Source of the DNA: Spirochaetia bacterium
GTDB lineage: Bacteria > Spirochaetota > Spirochaetia > Treponematales > Breznakiellaceae
Length of the DNA stretch: 64,000 nt
Assembly: GCA_025997595.1 (NCBI GenBank)
Contig: BNUU01000001.1
Coordinates: forward strand, 62,001-126,000
Reading direction: 5' to 3'
The position numbers and the translations under genes are program-made. Below the pieces are notes generated by a model. It ran no database searches, was not told the DNA's origin, and saw only the letters and a program-made list of their open reading frames with translations. Below, piece by piece: positions 32,555-41,485 of the stretch. Position 1 is the first letter of the stretch. Each line of letters starts with the position of its first letter.

Positions 32555-33399
32555 GTTACGCCCTCATCCGCCGCCGCCGGCATCAATACCTCCGCCCCCG
32601 TTTCCAGTTGGGGGGCCTCGGGGAGCTTCTCCCGAATTCGTTCTATGGAAAGGGCCTTGCCGTCCCGGCCAAGATCGATAAGGACCCCCTGGAGTTCCGG
32701 CCTGGCCCAGGCGTCGCGGGTCCAGTCGGGGATGCCCGTGAGGTATTCCTGCACCCGGGATTTGATCTCGCAGCCCCCGATGGATTCGGCGCTGCCGGTA
32801 CGGCCCGCGTCGGTGATAACCGCAGTCCCGCCGGGCATTACCTGTTCATCCGCGGTCTGGACCCGGTTGTGGGAACCGATGATGGCGGAACAGTGGCCGT
32901 CGGCGGCGAAGAAGAGGGTCCGCTTTTCTGCGGTGGCCTCGGCGTGGAAATCGATGATCACGTAGGGTGTTTCCTGGCGGAGCCGTTCCAGCAGGCTGGG
33001 AAGCATGGAAATGGGGTTGTTCCCGTGGACCCGCCCAAAGCTGCTCTGGCCCAGGATCACCGCCACGGCGACCTTTTCGTTTCCCACCTTGTACACCCGT
33101 GAACCGAAGCCCGGCGCTTCCGGGTTCAGGTTTGCGGGGCGCAGCACGTAGGGGATTTTTTCGATATTTTCGGTGAGGTCCTTCTTGTAAAAGCAACATT
33201 CCCCGGTGGTGAGCACATTGGCCCCCAGCTTGTGGAGATAGGCGGCGTGGTTCCGGCCCAGACCGTTCCCGCCGGTGGCGCCGTCGGCGCAGGCGATAAC
33301 AAAATCGATCTGACAGCGTTTTCTCAGTTCCGGAAGTCCTTTTTTGAAGGCATACACCCCGGCTTTACCCACCAATTCGGCAATATAAAGAATTTTCAT
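32551..33399 (-). CDS. YmdB-like metallophosphoesterase homologue with altered metal site
   Basis: 282 residues, clearly of the YmdB/TIGR00282 family (VIIDFHAEATAEKR, VQTADEQVMPGGTAVITDAG). In characterised members the two metals are held by Asp8, Glu39, Asn40, Asn67, His68 and three later His. Here the equivalent positions read Glu8, Asp39, Gly40, Glu67 and Cys68; His152 and His177 remain, but the last His is Arg179 (GSHNRVQTAD). So at least five ligands differ, and the protein may have lost phosphodiesterase activity or bind other metals. It lies in the leftward run between the TPR gene and rseC. Confidence 0.8.
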   Translation of the reverse strand: MKILYIAELVGKAGVYAFKKGLPELRKRCQIDFVIACADGATGGNGLGRNHAAYLHKLGANVLTTGECCFYKKDLTENIEKIPYVLRPANLNPEAPGFGSRVYKVGNEKVAVAVILGQSSFGRVHGNNPISMLPSLLERLRQETPYVIIDFHAEATAEKRTLFFAADGHCSAIIGSHNRVQTADEQVMPGGTAVITDAGRTGSAESIGGCEIKSRVQEYLTGIPDWTRDAWARPELQGVLIDLGRDGKALSIERIREKLPEAPQLETGAEVLMPAAADEGVT

Positions 33400-33402
33400 T
33401 TT

Positions 33403-33921
33403 TTACATCCTGTTATACCCGGCGAGGACCCGCTCGAATTCTGCGGCGGCCCGGTAATCCCCAAGTTCACGGCAGACATCCCGGAGGTTGAACAGGGCTT
33501 CGTAATACATGGAGGAAAGGCTTATTGCTTCTTCAAAACAATGACGGGCGTCCTCAAAGCTCCCCTCCACAAAGTAGAGCACCCCCAGGTTGTTCCAGGT
33601 TTTGGGGTCATTGTCATCCCGCATCAGGGCGCCATGGTAACATTGTTCGGATAATTCAAACTGTTCTGTTTCATAATAGATGAGCCCCATACTCACCCAG
33701 GCTTCCGCAAGATCATCATCGATAAGAATGGCCCGGGAGAAACTGTTGACGGCCTCATCGTAATCCCCGGTACGCTGCTGGGCGACACCCAGGTTCAGCC
33801 AGAGCAGGGGGTTTTCGGGCTCCATTATCAGGGCCTTCCGGAACAGGGGGATCGCGTCATTGGGCCGGTTCGCTTCAGTCAATGCGATACCGGAATCATT
33901 CAGATAAGCGGCTGTTTCCAT
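33403..33921 (-). CDS. Tetratricopeptide repeat protein
   Basis: About 172 residues made almost wholly of TPR units, e.g. NPLLWLNLGVAQQRTGDYDE, AEAWVSMGLIYYETEQFELS and PKTWNNLGVLYFVEGSFED, each with the W-LG-Y...A spacing. Probably a cytosolic scaffold; partner unknown. ATG 33921 follows a GGGGGTG Shine-Dalgarno; longer starts up to 34005 would overlap thiE and lack family-like residues. It ends three bases before the YmdB-like ATG. Confidence 0.8.
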   Translation of the reverse strand: METAAYLNDSGIALTEANRPNDAIPLFRKALIMEPENPLLWLNLGVAQQRTGDYDEAVNSFSRAILIDDDLAEAWVSMGLIYYETEQFELSEQCYHGALMRDDNDPKTWNNLGVLYFVEGSFEDARHCFEEAISLSSMYYEALFNLRDVCRELGDYRAAAEFERVLAGYNRM

Positions 33922-33973
33922 TACACCCCCACTCATAATATAGCCCAAAAAATGGCAGTTTACCAGAGAATTT

Positions 33974-34660
33974 TCATTTTTGCGCCTCATCCAGGCAGGA
34001 AACAAGGCTTTTCACCAGATCTGCCGGATCGGTACTCTGCATGAGGGAGGACATCAGGCAGGCCCCGGCGGCCCCGGTTTTTGCAACTGCGGCGATATTA
34101 TGCTCCGCAATTCCCCCGATACCGTACACGGGAATTTTTACCGCTCCGCACACATCACTTAAAAATTTCAGGCCCCGTCCTTCCAGCCCTTTTTTGCAAT
34201 CGGTCTCGAATACATGGCCGGCGATAAGATATGCCGCGCCGTATTCTGCGGCATACCGGGCATCTTCGACGGAGTGGACGGAAACGCCATATTGACAGGG
34301 AGTAATTGGGGAAGAGGCGGGCGGGGCGGCGGACCGCACGGGGGCTTCACGTGTAGTATTTCTAAAGGCATCACCGCTTAGGTGTAAATATTTGCAGCCA
34401 AGATTTTGTGCGGTAACAGTAAAACTGTGGGGGATAAAGCGGACAGGATGACCGTGGATATTATGTCCGTGGACGCTCCGGCGCCCGCAGATACGGGACA
34501 CCTCTTTTGCCAGGGCTTCGTATTCCTGCGGAGCCAAGTCCTTCTCGCGTAGTATTACTGCGTGAACACCTGCGGCGGCTATCGCCTCAATTTGATTCAG
34601 AAAATTTTTTTCACCTCCGACACAGAGCAGGCGATTCGTTACGGCGATAATTTTAAACAT
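33974..34660 (-). CDS. thiE: Thiamine-phosphate synthase
   Basis: Joins HMP pyrophosphate and thiazole phosphate to thiamine phosphate; 228 residues, TIM barrel. Blocks: GVHAVILREKDLAPQEYEAL and later PVYGIGGIAEHNIAAVAKTG, the phosphate-binding end typical of ThiE. The loop between strands (DAFRNTTREAPVRSAAPP) is longer and lower in complexity than usual. The start overlaps the thiH stop by eight bases. The set thiSG-thiH-thiE supplies the thiazole branch and the joining step; thiC, thiD and thiF are not in the window. Confidence 0.88.
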   Translation of the reverse strand: MFKIIAVTNRLLCVGGEKNFLNQIEAIAAAGVHAVILREKDLAPQEYEALAKEVSRICGRRSVHGHNIHGHPVRFIPHSFTVTAQNLGCKYLHLSGDAFRNTTREAPVRSAAPPASSPITPCQYGVSVHSVEDARYAAEYGAAYLIAGHVFETDCKKGLEGRGLKFLSDVCGAVKIPVYGIGGIAEHNIAAVAKTGAAGACLMSSLMQSTDPADLVKSLVSCLDEAQK

Positions 34661-35846
34661 ACAGGTAGTCGCTCATCACCGGCTGCAGGCCGCGCTCAAG
34701 AAGCATGCGGTAGATTTCGTCCACGCTGCGGCCGTCACTGATTTCAAACTGTTCGTCGCCGCTGGCCTTGCCGGAGTGCCCGCCGATGCCCGTGTCCACC
34801 CCGGCGGATATTTTGGTGGCGGCGATGCCCGCCGCGTTGTCCCGAAAGCGGGCGGTTTCACGGGTGGAGACGGTGATCCCCGCGAAGGGCATAAAGAGGC
34901 GGTAGGCGCAGATAATCTGGAGCAGTTCCGCTTCCCCTACATTCAGGGGCCGCAGTTTATCATTGCCGATAGTGGGCCGCAGCCGGGGGCAGGAAAAGGA
35001 GATTTCCGCATGGGGGTATTTGCGCTGGATGTGCCAGGCGTGGAGGCCCGTGGCAAAGGCGTCCCGGCGGAAGTCCCCCAGGCCCAGCAGCGCCGCGAAG
35101 CCGACACCCCGGACGCCGCCCATGAGGGCCCGTTCCTGGGCATTGAAACGCCAGGGGAAGATCCGCTTGCGGCCCGCGGGGTGCAGTTTTTGGTAGAGTT
35201 CCAGGTTGTAGGTTTCCTGAAAGACCGTGACAAAATCGGCGCCCCTTTCGCGGAGCCGCCGGTAAGCGGCGGTGTCCATGGGATAGACCTCAAGGCCCAC
35301 CACCCGGAAATATTTGCGGGCAAGCTCACAGGCGGCGGCGATGTATTCCGGGTCCGACATGGAAGGGCTTTCCCCGGTCAATATGAGCACTTCCTCAAGA
35401 CCGGTTTTCGCAATGGCCGCCAACTCCGCTTCGATTTCCTTTGGACTCAGCCGGGAGCGCTTGATAGTATTACTGCGGTTAAAGCCGCAGTACACACAGG
35501 CGTTTTCGCAGTAGTTTGCGATGTAAAGGGGGGTAAAAAGGTACACCGAATTGCCAAAGTGCCGCCGGGTTTCCTGCCGGGCCCGTTGGGCCATCTCTTC
35601 CAGAAAGGGCAGGGCCGCCTGAGAAAGGAGCGCGCCGAAATCTTCAGGACCGCAGTCCCCTGCATCCAAAGCCCGGCGCACATCCGCTGCGGTGTATTGT
35701 TCCGCACAGTAATGCTGCGAGGCATCCAGTACCGCATTCATAATGGCGGGATCGGTTTGTTCCATGCCGTCAAGATAGTTCAGGCAGTCAAGAGGAGAAC
35801 CTTCGGTCCTCGGTCTCGGTTGAGGAGCAATATTTTTAGTTTCCAC
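34653..35846 (-). CDS. thiH: 2-iminoacetate synthase ThiH (radical SAM)
   Basis: Cleaves tyrosine to dehydroglycine (2-iminoacetate) for thiazole formation. About 397 residues with the radical SAM cluster motif CENACVYCGFN and family blocks VLILTGESPSMSDPEY and LGLGDFRRDAFATGLH. The frame is open to ATG 35888 inside thiSG, but the GTG at 35846 sits eight bases after GGCGGAGG and right after the thiSG stop, so GTG is preferred. The first 30 residues (QPRPRTEGSPLDCL) are a low-complexity addition. Confidence 0.9.
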   Translation of the reverse strand: METKNIAPQPRPRTEGSPLDCLNYLDGMEQTDPAIMNAVLDASQHYCAEQYTAADVRRALDAGDCGPEDFGALLSQAALPFLEEMAQRARQETRRHFGNSVYLFTPLYIANYCENACVYCGFNRSNTIKRSRLSPKEIEAELAAIAKTGLEEVLILTGESPSMSDPEYIAAACELARKYFRVVGLEVYPMDTAAYRRLRERGADFVTVFQETYNLELYQKLHPAGRKRIFPWRFNAQERALMGGVRGVGFAALLGLGDFRRDAFATGLHAWHIQRKYPHAEISFSCPRLRPTIGNDKLRPLNVGEAELLQIICAYRLFMPFAGITVSTRETARFRDNAAGIAATKISAGVDTGIGGHSGKASGDEQFEISDGRSVDEIYRMLLERGLQPVMSDYLYV

Positions 35847-35847
35847 T

Positions 35848-36843
35848 TTATACGCCTCCGCCGGCACTTTCCGCAGTATTACTGTCATCCCGCAGAAAAC
35901 CTGTCAGCGGGGAAGAAGCGGCGGCGCCCCTGTCCAGGACCCGGCCCAGGCCGGAAAGGTAAGCGGCCCGGCCCGCCTCAATGGCCTTCTTGAAAGCCTC
36001 CGCCATGGCGGGGATGTTGCCGGCGGTAGCGATTGCCGTGTTTGCCATCACCGCGGCGGCGCCCATCTCCATAACCTCGCAGGCCTGGGAGGGCTTGCCG
36101 ATGCCGGCGTCCACGATCACCGGCAGGTCTATCTCGTCAATCAAAATGCGGATAAAGTCCCGGGCGCAGAGCCCCCGGTTGGAACCGATGGGGGCCGCCA
36201 GGGGCATGATACAGGCGGCCCCGGCGCTCACCAGGTCCCGGGCGGCGTTGAGGTCCGGGTACATGTAGGGCATTACAATGAAGTTTTCTTTGGCGAGGAT
36301 TTCGGTTGCCCGGATGGTTTCGCCGTTGTCGGGGAGCAGGTACTTGGCGTCCCGGATCACTTCGATTTTGATAAAATCCCCCTGCCCCAACTCCCGTGCA
36401 AACCGGGCGATCTTCACCGCCTCTTCTGCGGTCCGGGCCCCCGAGGTGTTGGGCAGCAGGGTCACCCCCGGCGGAATAAAGTCCAGGATGTTTTCTTTGC
36501 CCCCCACATTGGCCCGCCTTAAGGCCACGGTGATCATCTGGGCCCCGGCGTTTTCCACCGCCGCCTTTATCAGCGTTAAGGAATATTTCCCCGAGCCCAG
36601 GATGAACCGGGATGAAAATGGGTGTCCCCCAATCATCAGGGGATCGCCCTGTCCGCCGCCCATGAAGTTTAAAATTTCCACCCTGTCCCCCTCTTTCAAT
36701 ATGACCGAAGCATAATCCTCTTTTCGCACCACCCTGTCATTGAGCCCCACAGCGATTCTGCTTTTGTCATAACCCTGGTCCCGCAGAAAATCTTCCAGGC
36801 TGGAAAGCGTTACCTCCGTTGGAATGCCGTTCACTTGCACCAT
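35848..36843 (-). CDS. thiG: ThiS-ThiG fusion: sulfur carrier plus thiazole synthase
   Basis: 331 residues. Residues 1-64 are a ThiS ubiquitin-like domain ([20 protein letters not shown], ending ILNFMGGG), followed without a stop by ThiG from about residue 68 ([17 protein letters not shown]). The ThiG active-site lysine is expected in [16 protein letters not shown]. ThiS normally needs a free Gly-Gly carboxyl end that ThiF converts to a thiocarboxylate; here it is joined to ThiG, so cleavage or a different mechanism is implied. Such fusions are annotated in some other genomes. ATG 36843 is one base after the iorB stop. Confidence 0.88.
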   Translation of the reverse strand: MVQVNGIPTEVTLSSLEDFLRDQGYDKSRIAVGLNDRVVRKEDYASVILKEGDRVEILNFMGGGQGDPLMIGGHPFSSRFILGSGKYSLTLIKAAVENAGAQMITVALRRANVGGKENILDFIPPGVTLLPNTSGARTAEEAVKIARFARELGQGDFIKIEVIRDAKYLLPDNGETIRATEILAKENFIVMPYMYPDLNAARDLVSAGAACIMPLAAPIGSNRGLCARDFIRILIDEIDLPVIVDAGIGKPSQACEVMEMGAAAVMANTAIATAGNIPAMAEAFKKAIEAGRAAYLSGLGRVLDRGAAASSPLTGFLRDDSNTAESAGGGV

Positions 36844-36844
36844 A

Positions 36845-37435
36845 TTATTTTGACGCCGCACTCCGGCCCAACTGAAAGGCCTTCCGGTTTGCCTCGCCTA
36901 CCGGGGCGTCCTGGAGACCGGTAGGTCTCTTGACAAACATGGCGGCAATGGTGGCTTCCAGGGTTTCCGGTTTCAGGGGCAGGAAGGGACTGGCGGCCCC
37001 CACCATGACCATGTTGACCGCACGGGCCAGCCCCGCCTCTTTTGCCAGCGCCGCCGCTTCCACAATCCGGAAGAGGGGGAAGCCTTCGATATTTTTGAGG
37101 ATCGAAGAAAGTTCGGGGTAGTTGGGGATATTGATGAAGGGTTCCGCCGCAGTCACCAGCGCCCCCTCGGGCGAGAGCCACGCGGTGTAGCGGAGGCTTT
37201 CCAGTGGTTCCATGGAGATGATGAGGTCCGCCCCGCCCTGGGGCACCAGATCGGAGGCAATAGTTTTGTCGGAGATGCGGAGGTGGGCCAGCACCGCACC
37301 GCCCCGCTGGGCCATACCGTGGACCTCGGACTGGCGCACCGCAAGCCCTTCCGTAACCGCCGCCCGGGCGATAATGGCGGCGATGGAGAGGACCCCCTGT
37401 CCGCCCACACCGGCGAGAATGATGTCCTTTTTCAT
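36845..37435 (-). CDS. iorB: Indolepyruvate:ferredoxin oxidoreductase, beta subunit
   Basis: 196-residue gamma-type 2-oxoacid oxidoreductase subunit. The opening [20 protein letters not shown] and the block [20 protein letters not shown] are diagnostic. With IorA it oxidatively decarboxylates aryl pyruvates from aromatic amino acid breakdown to aryl-CoA, reducing ferredoxin. It overlaps iorA by four bases (ATGA). Confidence 0.93.
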   Translation of the reverse strand: MKKDIILAGVGGQGVLSIAAIIARAAVTEGLAVRQSEVHGMAQRGGAVLAHLRISDKTIASDLVPQGGADLIISMEPLESLRYTAWLSPEGALVTAAEPFINIPNYPELSSILKNIEGFPLFRIVEAAALAKEAGLARAVNMVMVGAASPFLPLKPETLEATIAAMFVKRPTGLQDAPVGEANRKAFQLGRSAASK

Positions 37436-39132
37436 TTGGCGGCTCCCTTTAAGGCTTTCTGCCGTTTGCGGAAAGCCTCAAGGCATTCCCGTTTGAAGAT
37501 CACCACCGAAAGGCCCCGGTACTCGACTTCCGCCTTGAGTCGGGCGGCGTTTTCGTCCAGAAGCTGCCGTTTGGCTTCCAGTTCCAGCAGGTGTTCCGGC
37601 TTGACCCCCAGGCCCAGGATGAGGGCCTTGAGTTTGTCGGAGCTCACCATGGTCTCCTGGCAGCCGGTCATGGCCACGCTGGAATTGTCCAGGATGATGA
37701 GGGTCATGGGGGTGTCGGCGCTTACCGCATCGATAAGGCCGGTGATCCCCGAATGGATAAAGGTTGAATCCCCGATGACGCCGAGGGCATAGGGGATGCC
37801 CGCCTCGGCGGCGCCCCGGGCCATGCCCACTGAGGCGCCCATGCAGACAATGGTCTCAGGCACCTCGTAGGGCGGGGTGGCCCCCAGGCTGTAACAGCCA
37901 ATGTCGGATAGTACCGCCACGCTGGGATGTTTTGGCGCCGGGTCCAGTTCGGCCACCACCTTTTTGATGGTTTCGTAGCTGTCCCCGTGGGGGCAGCCCT
38001 GGCAGAGCTGCGGTGGACGGCCGGGCAGGGCCGGTAATGTTATACCGGCTTTCCCTGCGGCGTCCAGCATATTTGGCCGGGGAGGAAGCCCCAGGCTTTT
38101 GCGGACATTGTCGGGGTCCAGCTCGCCGGTACGGTTTACCGGGCCGCTGCCCCCTGAACCGTCCCCCAGCTTCCCCGCAACCGCAATGGTTTGGGGCAGT
38201 ATCCCCCGGAGTTTTTCCTCGATAAGGGGCTGCCCTTCTTCGATGACCAAAACCTTTTCGGCCTTTTCGCAGAGCCTGCGGATGGATTCCTCAGGCAGGG
38301 GATAGGCCCCGATGTGGAGCCGGGCCGGGACCTTTCCGCCCCGCTGTGCGATTAAATCGGCAAGGTTTTCTTCGTAGTAGTTGCCCCCCAAGCCGCTGGT
38401 AATCACCGCGAAACTCCGGTCCCGGCCCTCAAGCTCAAGTTTATTGACGGCGTGGGAAACGGACCAGGCGGTAATGTCCTTCTGTTTTTCGATCAGAGCG
38501 GCGTAGTTCCGCCGGGCGTATACGGGAAGGAGCATCCATTGGGTTTTGTCCTCCGCCCTGCCCACCGGGTTTTGCCTGATGGCAGGACGGACCGTCACGG
38601 CGGAGCGGGCATGGGACAGCCGGGTAGTCAGCCGGAGCATCACCGGCACATGGAAATGCTCCGACACTTCGAAGGCTTCACGGGTCATATCGTAGGCTTC
38701 CTGCTGGTTCCGGGGCTCCAGGCAGGGACTCAGGGCAAAGGAGGCGTAAAACCGGGAATCCTGCTCGTTCTGGGAACTGTGCATCCCCGGATCATCCGCC
38801 ACGGCGATCACCAGGCCGCCCTTGATCCCCAAAAGGCTGCCGTTGATAAAGGGGTCCGCGGCCACATTAAGGCCCACATGCTTCATGGTGACCATGGCCC
38901 GCCGCCCCGCAAAGGACGCCCCAAGGGCCGCTTCCAGGGCGGTTTTTTCGTTGGTACACCAAGAAGCGTGAAACGCTTCCGGACCCTGGACTCCGCCCGC
39001 CTGCGGATCCTCAATCAGATACTCCATAATCTCGGTGGAAGGGGTACCGGGGTAACCATATGCGGCGCTCAAACCCGCGTGGACCGCGCCGAGGGCCGCC
39101 GCCTCATCCCCTAAAAGGGCCTGTTCATTCAA
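37432..39132 (-). CDS. iorA: Indolepyruvate:ferredoxin oxidoreductase, alpha subunit, lacking the ferredoxin domain
   Basis: About 566 residues of thiamine-diphosphate enzyme. N-terminal pyrimidine-binding part: AGLSAAYGYPGTPSTEIMEY; C-terminal TPP part: LSDIGCYSLGATPP and GVIGDSTFIHSGITGLIDAV; the LCQGCPHGDSY motif is kept. Most IorA proteins end in a domain with two 4Fe-4S clusters (repeated CxxCxxC); here the protein stops at [11 protein letters not shown] with no such cysteines. The start is TTG 39132 behind GGAGA; the longer frame to 39363 runs into the toxin-antitoxin region and is not family-like. A small palindrome with loop CGGTT lies in a Gly-rich linker. Confidence 0.9.
   Translation of the reverse strand: MNEQALLGDEAAALGAVHAGLSAAYGYPGTPSTEIMEYLIEDPQAGGVQGPEAFHASWCTNEKTALEAALGASFAGRRAMVTMKHVGLNVAADPFINGSLLGIKGGLVIAVADDPGMHSSQNEQDSRFYASFALSPCLEPRNQQEAYDMTREAFEVSEHFHVPVMLRLTTRLSHARSAVTVRPAIRQNPVGRAEDKTQWMLLPVYARRNYAALIEKQKDITAWSVSHAVNKLELEGRDRSFAVITSGLGGNYYEENLADLIAQRGGKVPARLHIGAYPLPEESIRRLCEKAEKVLVIEEGQPLIEEKLRGILPQTIAVAGKLGDGSGGSGPVNRTGELDPDNVRKSLGLPPRPNMLDAAGKAGITLPALPGRPPQLCQGCPHGDSYETIKKVVAELDPAPKHPSVAVLSDIGCYSLGATPPYEVPETIVCMGASVGMARGAAEAGIPYALGVIGDSTFIHSGITGLIDAVSADTPMTLIILDNSSVAMTGCQETMVSSDKLKALILGLGVKPEHLLELEAKRQLLDENAARLKAEVEYRGLSVVIFKRECLEAFRKRQKALKGAAK
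38126..38142 (-). repeat. Palindrome in iorA with the loop CGGTT
   Basis: CCGGTA (38126-38131), loop CGGTT, TACCGG (38137-38142), read on the + strand. It is translated within the Gly-rich linker GDGSGGSGPVNRTGEL. The five-base loop is the same as in the dispersed hairpins at 4124, 4638 and 20946. Confidence 0.6.
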
Positions 39133-39156
39133 TTCTATTCTCCGTTGGGTAAAAAT

Positions 39157-39199
39157 ATTATAGGACTTTATGTTACCATGGCCGCCTTTGCATGGCAAC
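39157..39199 (-). promoter_or_regulatory. iorA promoter with overlapping inverted repeat
   Basis: A perfect TATAAT on the - strand (39162-39157) lacks a good -35. Instead the inverted repeat GTTACCATG (39172-39180) / CATGGCAAC (39191-39199), one mismatch, occupies that position, which suggests an activator- or repressor-binding site. No TPP riboswitch motif was seen ahead of this thiamine-gene-containing run. Confidence 0.45.
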
Positions 39200-39213
39200 C
39201 GCTGAAAAAAATA

Positions 39214-39250
39214 TTGACAGTGTAAATAAATGTCAATATAATGTAAATAA
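39214..39250 (+). promoter_or_regulatory. Promoter/operator of the RelB-YoeB operon
   Basis: Consensus TTGACA (39214-39219), 17-base spacer, consensus TATAAT (39237-39242). An inverted repeat ATTGACA/TGTCAAT (39213-39219 with 39231-39237) overlaps the promoter. A direct repeat TGTAAATAA occurs at 39221-39229 and 39242-39250, 21 bases apart (two helical turns). This layout fits autorepression by the antitoxin. Confidence 0.8.
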
Positions 39251-39262
39251 CAGGAGCAAAAC

Positions 39263-39553
39263 ATGGCGCAGACAAATATCAATATCCGTATGGACGAGGG
39301 CTTGAAAAAACAGGCAGAATCCCTTTTTAACGAATTGGGCATGAATATGACCACGGCCTTCAATATCTTTGTGCGGCAGTCGGTCCGGCAAAGGAAAATC
39401 CCCTTTGAAGTAAGCGCGGATGCCGGTCCTGCGGACAGCGATCCCTTTTACAGCGAATCAAATATGAAGGTGCTGAGGGAGTCCATAAAGCAAGCGAACG
39501 AGGGGAAATTCATCGTTAAAACAATGGAAGAACTGGAAGCGATGGCAAAATGA
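39263..39553 (+). CDS. relB: RelB/DinJ family antitoxin
   Basis: 96-residue antitoxin with an N-terminal ribbon-helix-helix DNA-binding domain (NINIRMDEGLKKQAESLFNE, then ELGMNMTTAFNIFVRQSV) and a flexible C-terminal part that should wrap the toxin. It overlaps yoeB by four bases (ATGA), and a strong palindromic promoter precedes it. Preceded by CAGGAG at good spacing. Confidence 0.93.
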   Translation: MAQTNINIRMDEGLKKQAESLFNELGMNMTTAFNIFVRQSVRQRKIPFEVSADAGPADSDPFYSESNMKVLRESIKQANEGKFIVKTMEELEAMAK

Positions 39554-39813
39554 ACATAAAATTTACTCTAAAAGGATGGGCCGACCACACCTATTGGCAG
39601 AAGCAGGATAAAAAGACGCTGGACAAGGTCAACAAGCTCATTCAGGATATTGTACGCAATGGCAATGACGGACTCGGAAAGCCTGAAGCGCTGCGGGGTG
39701 ATTTGTCGGGATGGTGGTCACGGCGTATCAGCGAGGAAGATCGTCTGGTATACCGCCTTGTCGGCAATAACATCGAAATCTCCCAATGCCGCGGTCACTA
39801 CAGGGATAAATAG
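39550..39813 (+). CDS. yoeB: YoeB family mRNA interferase toxin
   Basis: 87-residue ribosome-dependent endoribonuclease. The YoeB signature GKPEALRGDLSGWWSRRISE and RLVYRLVGNNIEISQCRGHY is present; catalytic Glu, Arg and the C-terminal His (RGHYRDK) are all retained, so it should be active. It pairs with a RelB/DinJ-type antitoxin rather than the usual YefM. The TAG stop supplies the first base of the following hairpin. Confidence 0.95.
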   Translation: MNIKFTLKGWADHTYWQKQDKKTLDKVNKLIQDIVRNGNDGLGKPEALRGDLSGWWSRRISEEDRLVYRLVGNNIEISQCRGHYRDK

Positions 39814-39908
39814 TTTGTTTACGCCATTAAAACGGCGTAAACAAACCCGTTAAACGACATTAAAACGTCGTTTAACGCCCGACTTGCGCCATTAAAACGG
39901 CGCAAGTC
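39813..39908. repeat. Three tandem hairpins sharing the loop ATTAAAAC
   Basis: Hairpin 1: 13-bp perfect stem, GTTTGTTTACGCC (39813-39825) with 39834-39846. Hairpin 2: 11-bp perfect stem, CGTTAAACGAC (39848-39858) with 39867-39877. Hairpin 3: 10-bp perfect stem, GACTTGCGCC (39881-39890) with 39899-39908. All three loops are ATTAAAAC, but the stems differ. The run fills the gap between yoeB and the converging symporter gene. Confidence 0.92.
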
Positions 39909-39918
39909 TTGTTTCCGG

Positions 39919-41409
39919 CTATATTGCGTCAAACGCCCTCTCCAGCAATTCCTTGCTCGGCGCCGCCGTAAACTTCGACACCACCGGCACCACGATGAAG
40001 GGGACCACAATGGCAATGGACGCCGCCAATGGCGAATTGGAAGCCCCCAGGATGAAGAACAGGGCGATTTCTACCGCCAGCCCCGAGATGAGCCCGGCGT
40101 AGGCCGCAGTTTTCGTCACCTTTTTCGAGTAGAGGCCCAGGATGTAGGGGGCCGCGAAGGAGCCGGAGACCGCGCCCCAGCTCAGGGACATGAGGTACAC
40201 GATGATGCTGATCTGGAACCGGGAAATAAAATAGGAAATGATGATAAAGACCGCCGAAAGGAAGCGCATCATCGCCACGGAAGTATCCTTGCCGTTTTTG
40301 GTTTCCAGCTTCACCGGGGCAAGGTCGATGACCACCGATGAAGATGAGACCAGCACCAGGGACGACAGGGTGGACATGGAGGCGGAAAGCACCAGCAGCA
40401 TGATCAGGGCAAGCAGCGCCTCCGGCAGGTGGCTGGTGAGCAGGGTGGGGACGATCAGGTCGTAGAGGATGCGGCCGTTGGGGCCCTTGGGTATTGTTTC
40501 GAGGTCAAAAAAGAAATGGGAGAAGGCCCCGGTGGAATAGGCGGCAAAGCCTATCATCAGGGCAAAGATCGTGGTGACAATCGCCGCCTTGGGGATCACC
40601 ACCTCGTTTTTGATGGCGTAGAATTTTTGGGTCATCTGGGGGAGTCCCCAGGTGCCGAAACTGGTCATGAACACCAGGGAAATCACCGTCAGCACCGAAG
40701 GCTGATTGATGCCCAAGACCGGACTCTGGCCTGCGGGGGGCACGTGGGCGGGGTAGACGGCGATCACCTTTTTCACCATCTCGAAGTAACCGCCGCCCTG
40801 GCCGGAAAGGACGCCGATCATCACCGCTGCGCCTGCGAACATGATGATCCCCTGGATAAAGTCCGTGACGGCAATGGCAAAGTAGCCGCCCAGGATCATA
40901 TAGACCCCGGTAAAGGCGATCATGATGAGGAGGGCGATGTCGTAGGGGATGCCAAAAACCGCTTCAAAGAGGTGCCCCAGGCCCTTAAAAACCGAGGCCG
41001 AATAGGGCAATAGAAAGAAGAAGATGATCGAGGCCGCCACAGGCTTGAGGTGCCTGGCACCGTAGCGCTCCTGGAGGAAGGCGGGCATGGTCATGGTGTC
41101 CAGGTTCTGGGTCATCCGCCGGGTCCGGCGGGCCAAAACCAGCCATGCCGCCAGGGCGCCGATTACCGCGTTGCCGATGGCTATCCACAGGGCATTCAGG
41201 CCGAACTGCCAGCCCTGGGTCCCCGCAAAGCCGATAAAGATCACCGCCGAAAAGTATGAGGTCCCGTAGGCAACCGCGGACACCCAGGGTCCCAGGGTCC
41301 TGCCGCCCAAAAAGAAGTCCCCCAGGGTCTTGGTTTTCTTCATGCCCCAGACGCCGACACTGGTCATTACCGCCAAAAACACTATCAAAAAAATAACACC
41401 AATACCCAC
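39919..41409 (-). CDS. Sodium:solute symporter family protein
   Basis: Inner-membrane Na+-coupled importer of the SSS family (PutP/PanF-like), 496 residues, about 13 helices. Family features: the stretch [20 protein letters not shown], then [20 protein letters not shown] and the middle [20 protein letters not shown] near the sodium-binding region. GTG start at 41409 with AAGGA upstream. The substrate is unknown; it is monocistronic and divergent from a glycosyltransferase. Confidence 0.9.
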   Translation of the reverse strand: MGIGVIFLIVFLAVMTSVGVWGMKKTKTLGDFFLGGRTLGPWVSAVAYGTSYFSAVIFIGFAGTQGWQFGLNALWIAIGNAVIGALAAWLVLARRTRRMTQNLDTMTMPAFLQERYGARHLKPVAASIIFFFLLPYSASVFKGLGHLFEAVFGIPYDIALLIMIAFTGVYMILGGYFAIAVTDFIQGIIMFAGAAVMIGVLSGQGGGYFEMVKKVIAVYPAHVPPAGQSPVLGINQPSVLTVISLVFMTSFGTWGLPQMTQKFYAIKNEVVIPKAAIVTTIFALMIGFAAYSTGAFSHFFFDLETIPKGPNGRILYDLIVPTLLTSHLPEALLALIMLLVLSASMSTLSSLVLVSSSSVVIDLAPVKLETKNGKDTSVAMMRFLSAVFIIISYFISRFQISIIVYLMSLSWGAVSGSFAAPYILGLYSKKVTKTAAYAGLISGLAVEIALFFILGASNSPLAASIAIVVPFIVVPVVSKFTAAPSKELLERAFDAI

Positions 41410-41485
41410 GTTTCCATCCTTTCATGCCTGCATATTGAATATGACAATTTATGCCAGATATGTTATATTTGATCAAGGAGCGGCT

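Noticed and set aside
34551..35880. Ten-base string CAGTAATACT repeated in thiE, thiH, thiSG and again near 62150
   Set aside because: It mostly encodes TVIL/AVIL-type strands in several frames; likely coincidence of codon use rather than a site.
39133..39262. Possible TPP riboswitch ahead of the iorAB-thi run
   Set aside because: Neither the CTGAGA nor the other conserved THI-element segments are present, and the gap is mostly filled by the divergent promoters.
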